Of a stretch of DNA of 16,181 nucleotides, positions 13,965 through 16,181 are shown one piece after another. Within the stretch, counting starts at the first letter, position 1. Every line of letters starts with the position of its first letter. Origin of the DNA: an uncultured Desulfobacterales bacterium (GTDB lineage: Bacteria > Desulfobacterota > Desulfobacteria > Desulfobacterales > JAFDCJ01). Under the pieces are notes generated by a model that searched no databases, was not told where the DNA came from, and saw nothing but the letters and a program-made list of their open reading frames with translations. A program made the translations under genes and the position numbers. The DNA lies in the NCBI GenBank assembly GCA_945787595.1, contig CALZJV010000060.1:1-16181 (forward strand). Direction: 5' to 3'.

Positions 13965-14686
13965 GCGTTAAATTATCCAATGGCGCTGGCGGAGTTAGCT
14001 ACACACCGGTTAAGGATATCCCCCATGCGGTGTGTTGCCCGAGTTCTGCGGGAAGGATTTTCGATCCTTTTAAAATAAACGGGATGAATGCCGCAGATGT
14101 ATTAGCAGGGCTGACTTCAAAAGAACCCGTCAAGGTGTCAGTTGCCATTGCCACCTTAAACGCGCTCAGCGCTTGCTGCTGGGATCGGGGATTAACCGAT
14201 CATTACCGCATTCAGGTGGACGCCGATGCGCTAGATGCTGTTCGGATGCCGGATGAAAGCTCGATAGTGGTTATTGGCGCTTTTGTCCCTATTTTAAGAA
14301 AATTAAAGAGTCACGGAGGCAAGTGGTGGGTAATCGAGCAGGATCCCAAGACTCTTAAAAGCGATGAAATCAACCATTTTATACCCGCTGACCAGCATGA
14401 AGAAACCATCGCTACAGCTGATGTGTTGATTGTTACCGGTGTCACACTCGTGAATCACACCCTTGAAGGAATTTTGAAGTTAGCCCGGCAGGATGCCGAA
14501 ATCGCTGTTATCGGTCCGACAGCTAGCATGCTACCCGATGCCCTGTTTGCGCGTGGCGTTCGTGTGGTGGGAGGCGTCTGGGTCAAAAAACCGGATGAAT
14601 TACTGGATGTTCTGGCCGCAGGGGGTTCCGGATATCACTTTTTCGATAATCTTGCACCTCGCATTGTCATTGAAAAGGATCCATAA
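13946..14686 (+). CDS. DUF364-family protein with replaced N-terminus
   Basis: 246 residues from the first ATG. From about YSTGVKLSNGAGGVSYTP (5-22) onward this matches the DUF4213/DUF364 family (putative heavy-metal-chelation, Rossmann-like): DIPHAVCCPSSAG (24-36), SVAIATLNALSACCW (64-78), then a C-terminal Rossmann domain with TADVLIVTGVTLVNHTLEGIL, IAVIGPTASMLPDALF and GVRVVGGVWVKKPDEL. Family members normally have about 40 more N-terminal residues. Here these are missing, and the frame instead runs upstream into a phosphotransacetylase remnant. The ATG at 13946 is itself derived from the Pta motif R-V-A-M and has no Shine-Dalgarno sequence. The body is intact over 240 codons, so the protein may still be made, or the gene may be newly broken. 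Function of the family is not established. Confidence 0.75.
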   Translation: MGPYSTGVKLSNGAGGVSYTPVKDIPHAVCCPSSAGRIFDPFKINGMNAADVLAGLTSKEPVKVSVAIATLNALSACCWDRGLTDHYRIQVDADALDAVRMPDESSIVVIGAFVPILRKLKSHGGKWWVIEQDPKTLKSDEINHFIPADQHEETIATADVLIVTGVTLVNHTLEGILKLARQDAEIAVIGPTASMLPDALFARGVRVVGGVWVKKPDELLDVLAAGGSGYHFFDNLAPRIVIEKDP

Positions 14687-15191
14687 TTTGTCTGCCCCAT
14701 TTTCGCAATAACTCGCAAAATTTCCTAAGAGCTTTGAATTTTGAACACAGTTTATAGCTGAATTTTGAGGTGTGAATAGAAGAAAGGAGCTGACTAATAA
14801 CGATTGCTCGGTTCAAGATATCGTTTGAATATCACATTGTTTAAGCTACTTATTTATTGCAGATTTATTGAGTAGGCACATATCGTGCCTGATGAAAACA
14901 TCGGGTAGGATTCAAAGTGGTTGTGTATTGGGCAGGGCAATCTAAACTTTCTCGGTAGCGAAATAGTGGATGCTAATCTGAAAAAAATCGGCTAACAAAA
15001 TCTGTTGCCGTGACAGCCGATATCGATTCAAGCAAAGGACATGTTTTTTGATAAAAATTGCTTTTGCCAGTCTAAAAACTTATAGATTCAGAATGGTAAA
15101 CCAGGGTATCTGCAGCCCGTAATTTCAGTCTAAATCTATCAAGCCTCAATTTGAGGAATGCAAGGCGCACCCATATTAACCCGTCATATCC
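14687..15191. other. 505-bp stretch with no gene
   Basis: No coding frame on either strand that I can support, and no RNA gene recognised. Small structures seen: a direct repeat TGAATTTTGA (14735-14744 and 14759-14768); a hairpin AGGCAC-ATATC-GTGCCT (14874-14890); an inverted repeat ATCGGCT (14987-14993) with AGCCGAT (15015-15021); and a palindrome CCTCAATTTGAGG (15144-15156) lying 3' of the minus-strand methyltransferase. None has a clear terminator T-run. The length and lack of reading frames fit degraded DNA next to the chimeric gene. Confidence 0.5.
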
Positions 15192-16181
15192 TTACAGGGT
15201 TTTGCGCACTAGGTTGGCGCCGGCGGTAAGACTATGGATCTTACCCAGTGCCATATCATAAGAGATTGGGGCCATGCCGCAGTTGGTGCATGGGTACAGC
15301 CGTTCCGCATCAACGTATGCCATTGCGGCACGGATGGTGGCGGCCACCTGGTCCGGCGACTCCACACGGTCCCGGGTTACGGCCACAACGCCAACCATCA
15401 AATCCTTGTTTTTCAGAAGGCCCATCAGGGACAGGGGTACGCGAGAGTCGGCACACTCCAGGGAAATCTGGTCAATGTGGCTAACATTAAGTGCCGGGAA
15501 GATCTCCTCGTACTGGCGCCATTGGCTGCCTAGAGTATCTTTCCAGCGCAGATTCTCTTCGATACCGTACCCGTAGCAAATGTGTACGGCAGTAAGGCAC
15601 GATAACCCCGCGATGGCTCGGTGAAGCGCGTCAATGCCCCATTCCTTGACATCCTCCATGAAGACATTGAAAGCTGGCTCGTCAAACTGGATCAGGTCGA
15701 TCCCTGCGGCCTCGAGTTTTCTGGCTTCGATATTGAGGATATCGGCAAAGGCCATGGCCATGTCCGCACGAGTGCCGTAGTGGGCGTTGGCGATCGTGTC
15801 GCAGATGGTCATGGGACCGGGTAGGGTGAATTTGATGCGCCTGTCCGTCTGTGCCCGGATGAACTGCACTTCGTTCAGGTGGACGGGCTGAGGGCTGGAC
15901 ACCGGTCCAATGACAGTAGGTACGTCCACGGTATAGCGGTTATCCCGGATGCCCATTGGCGTCTGCTTCTCCCAATCGATTCCTTGGATATTTTCGAGAA
16001 AGCCATGAACAAAATGGACGCGGTGCTGTTCACCACCGGTAAGGATATCGATACCCGCATCCTCTTGGTGACGCAACCACTCAACAGTTGCACGTTTCTT
16101 GGCCTGCTCCAGTGCCTCGCCCGAGAGACGCCAGGCCGGCCAAAGTTTCTCAGTTTCGGCCAGGTATTCTGGTTTCGGCAA
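15192..16181 (-). CDS. Core-MetE-type zinc methyltransferase, 5' end beyond window
   Basis: 329 codons, open to the right edge; a TTG at the edge is not the likely start, because family members begin about 10-15 residues earlier (segment before PKPEYLAETEKLWPAW). It corresponds to the C-terminal catalytic barrel of cobalamin-independent methionine synthase, without MetE's N-terminal barrel. Zinc ligands expected from MetE are present: H200 and C202 (VHICYGYG), E242 (QISLE) and C301 (PCTNCGMAP); residue numbers count from the window edge. D167-E168-P169 in QFDEPAF is also conserved. Such short MetE proteins (core-MetE) methylate homocysteine or a related thiol, in studied cases with a methylated corrinoid protein rather than folate as donor; YxjG/YxjH-like roles are an alternative. 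No corrinoid gene is visible here. Confidence 0.87.
   Translation of the reverse strand: MPKPEYLAETEKLWPAWRLSGEALEQAKKRATVEWLRHQEDAGIDILTGGEQHRVHFVHGFLENIQGIDWEKQTPMGIRDNRYTVDVPTVIGPVSSPQPVHLNEVQFIRAQTDRRIKFTLPGPMTICDTIANAHYGTRADMAMAFADILNIEARKLEAAGIDLIQFDEPAFNVFMEDVKEWGIDALHRAIAGLSCLTAVHICYGYGIEENLRWKDTLGSQWRQYEEIFPALNVSHIDQISLECADSRVPLSLMGLLKNKDLMVGVVAVTRDRVESPDQVAATIRAAMAYVDAERLYPCTNCGMAPISYDMALGKIHSLTAGANLVRKTL

Noticed and set aside
14687..15191. Riboswitch or small RNA for the MetE-like gene
   Set aside because: This stretch lies 3' of that gene, and no SAM, cobalamin or other riboswitch core is recognisable; the small inverted repeats are weak.

Overview
The window looks like a chromosomal stretch from a Gram-negative anaerobe, most likely a sulfate-reducing-type Desulfobacterota. 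That assignment is inferred from the gene mix (an iron-sulfur lactate-oxidation set, LutABC, together with a Mn/Fe superoxide dismutase and a core-MetE-type methyltransferase) and from protein style. There is no rRNA, tRNA, CRISPR array, transposase or phage gene, and no obvious selfish-element boundary. Most genes belong to recognisable families, and the more unusual material sits between them.

Layout. 1-1437 (minus): an exported TPR-repeat protein running off the left edge. 1785-2504 (plus): surE nucleotidase, probably from a TTG start. 2505-2888: a spacer with a candidate promoter and a chain of hairpins that would form the leader of a Mn-type superoxide dismutase gene (2889-3494), which is closed by a strong hairpin at 3621-3656. 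3752-4858 (plus): a PLP-dependent D-threonine aldolase / D-serine dehydratase-like enzyme. 4896-5447 (minus): the C-terminal catalytic part of an M48 zinc peptidase with its 5' end lost. 5704-6288 (plus): a YgjP-type zinc metallopeptidase. 6526-6927 (plus): a stand-alone receiver protein behind a near-consensus promoter, facing a GAF-GGDEF diguanylate cyclase (6966-8033, minus).

8255-11608 (plus) is lutA, lutB and lutC, whose products are expected to act together in oxidising L-lactate to pyruvate. The genes are not tightly packed. The lutA-lutB gap holds two different period-7 arrays, and the lutB-lutC gap holds two period-8 arrays in opposite orientation around an 18-bp palindrome. Neither lutB nor lutC has a visible Shine-Dalgarno sequence. 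A bidirectional hairpin terminator at 11675-11698 ends this unit.

11705-12283 and 12494-13714 (both minus) are a PaiA-like GNAT acetyltransferase and a GT1 glycosyltransferase. Diverging from the latter, at 13790-14686, is a chimera: a decayed phosphotransacetylase fragment joined in frame to a DUF364-family protein that lacks its own N-terminus. A 505-bp stretch with no gene follows, then a core-MetE-type zinc methyltransferase (15192-16181, minus) cut by the right edge.

I do not see a clearly new multi-gene system. The strongest candidates for a second look are the short-period arrays inside the lut cluster, the pta/DUF364 chimera, and the structured leader of the superoxide dismutase gene.
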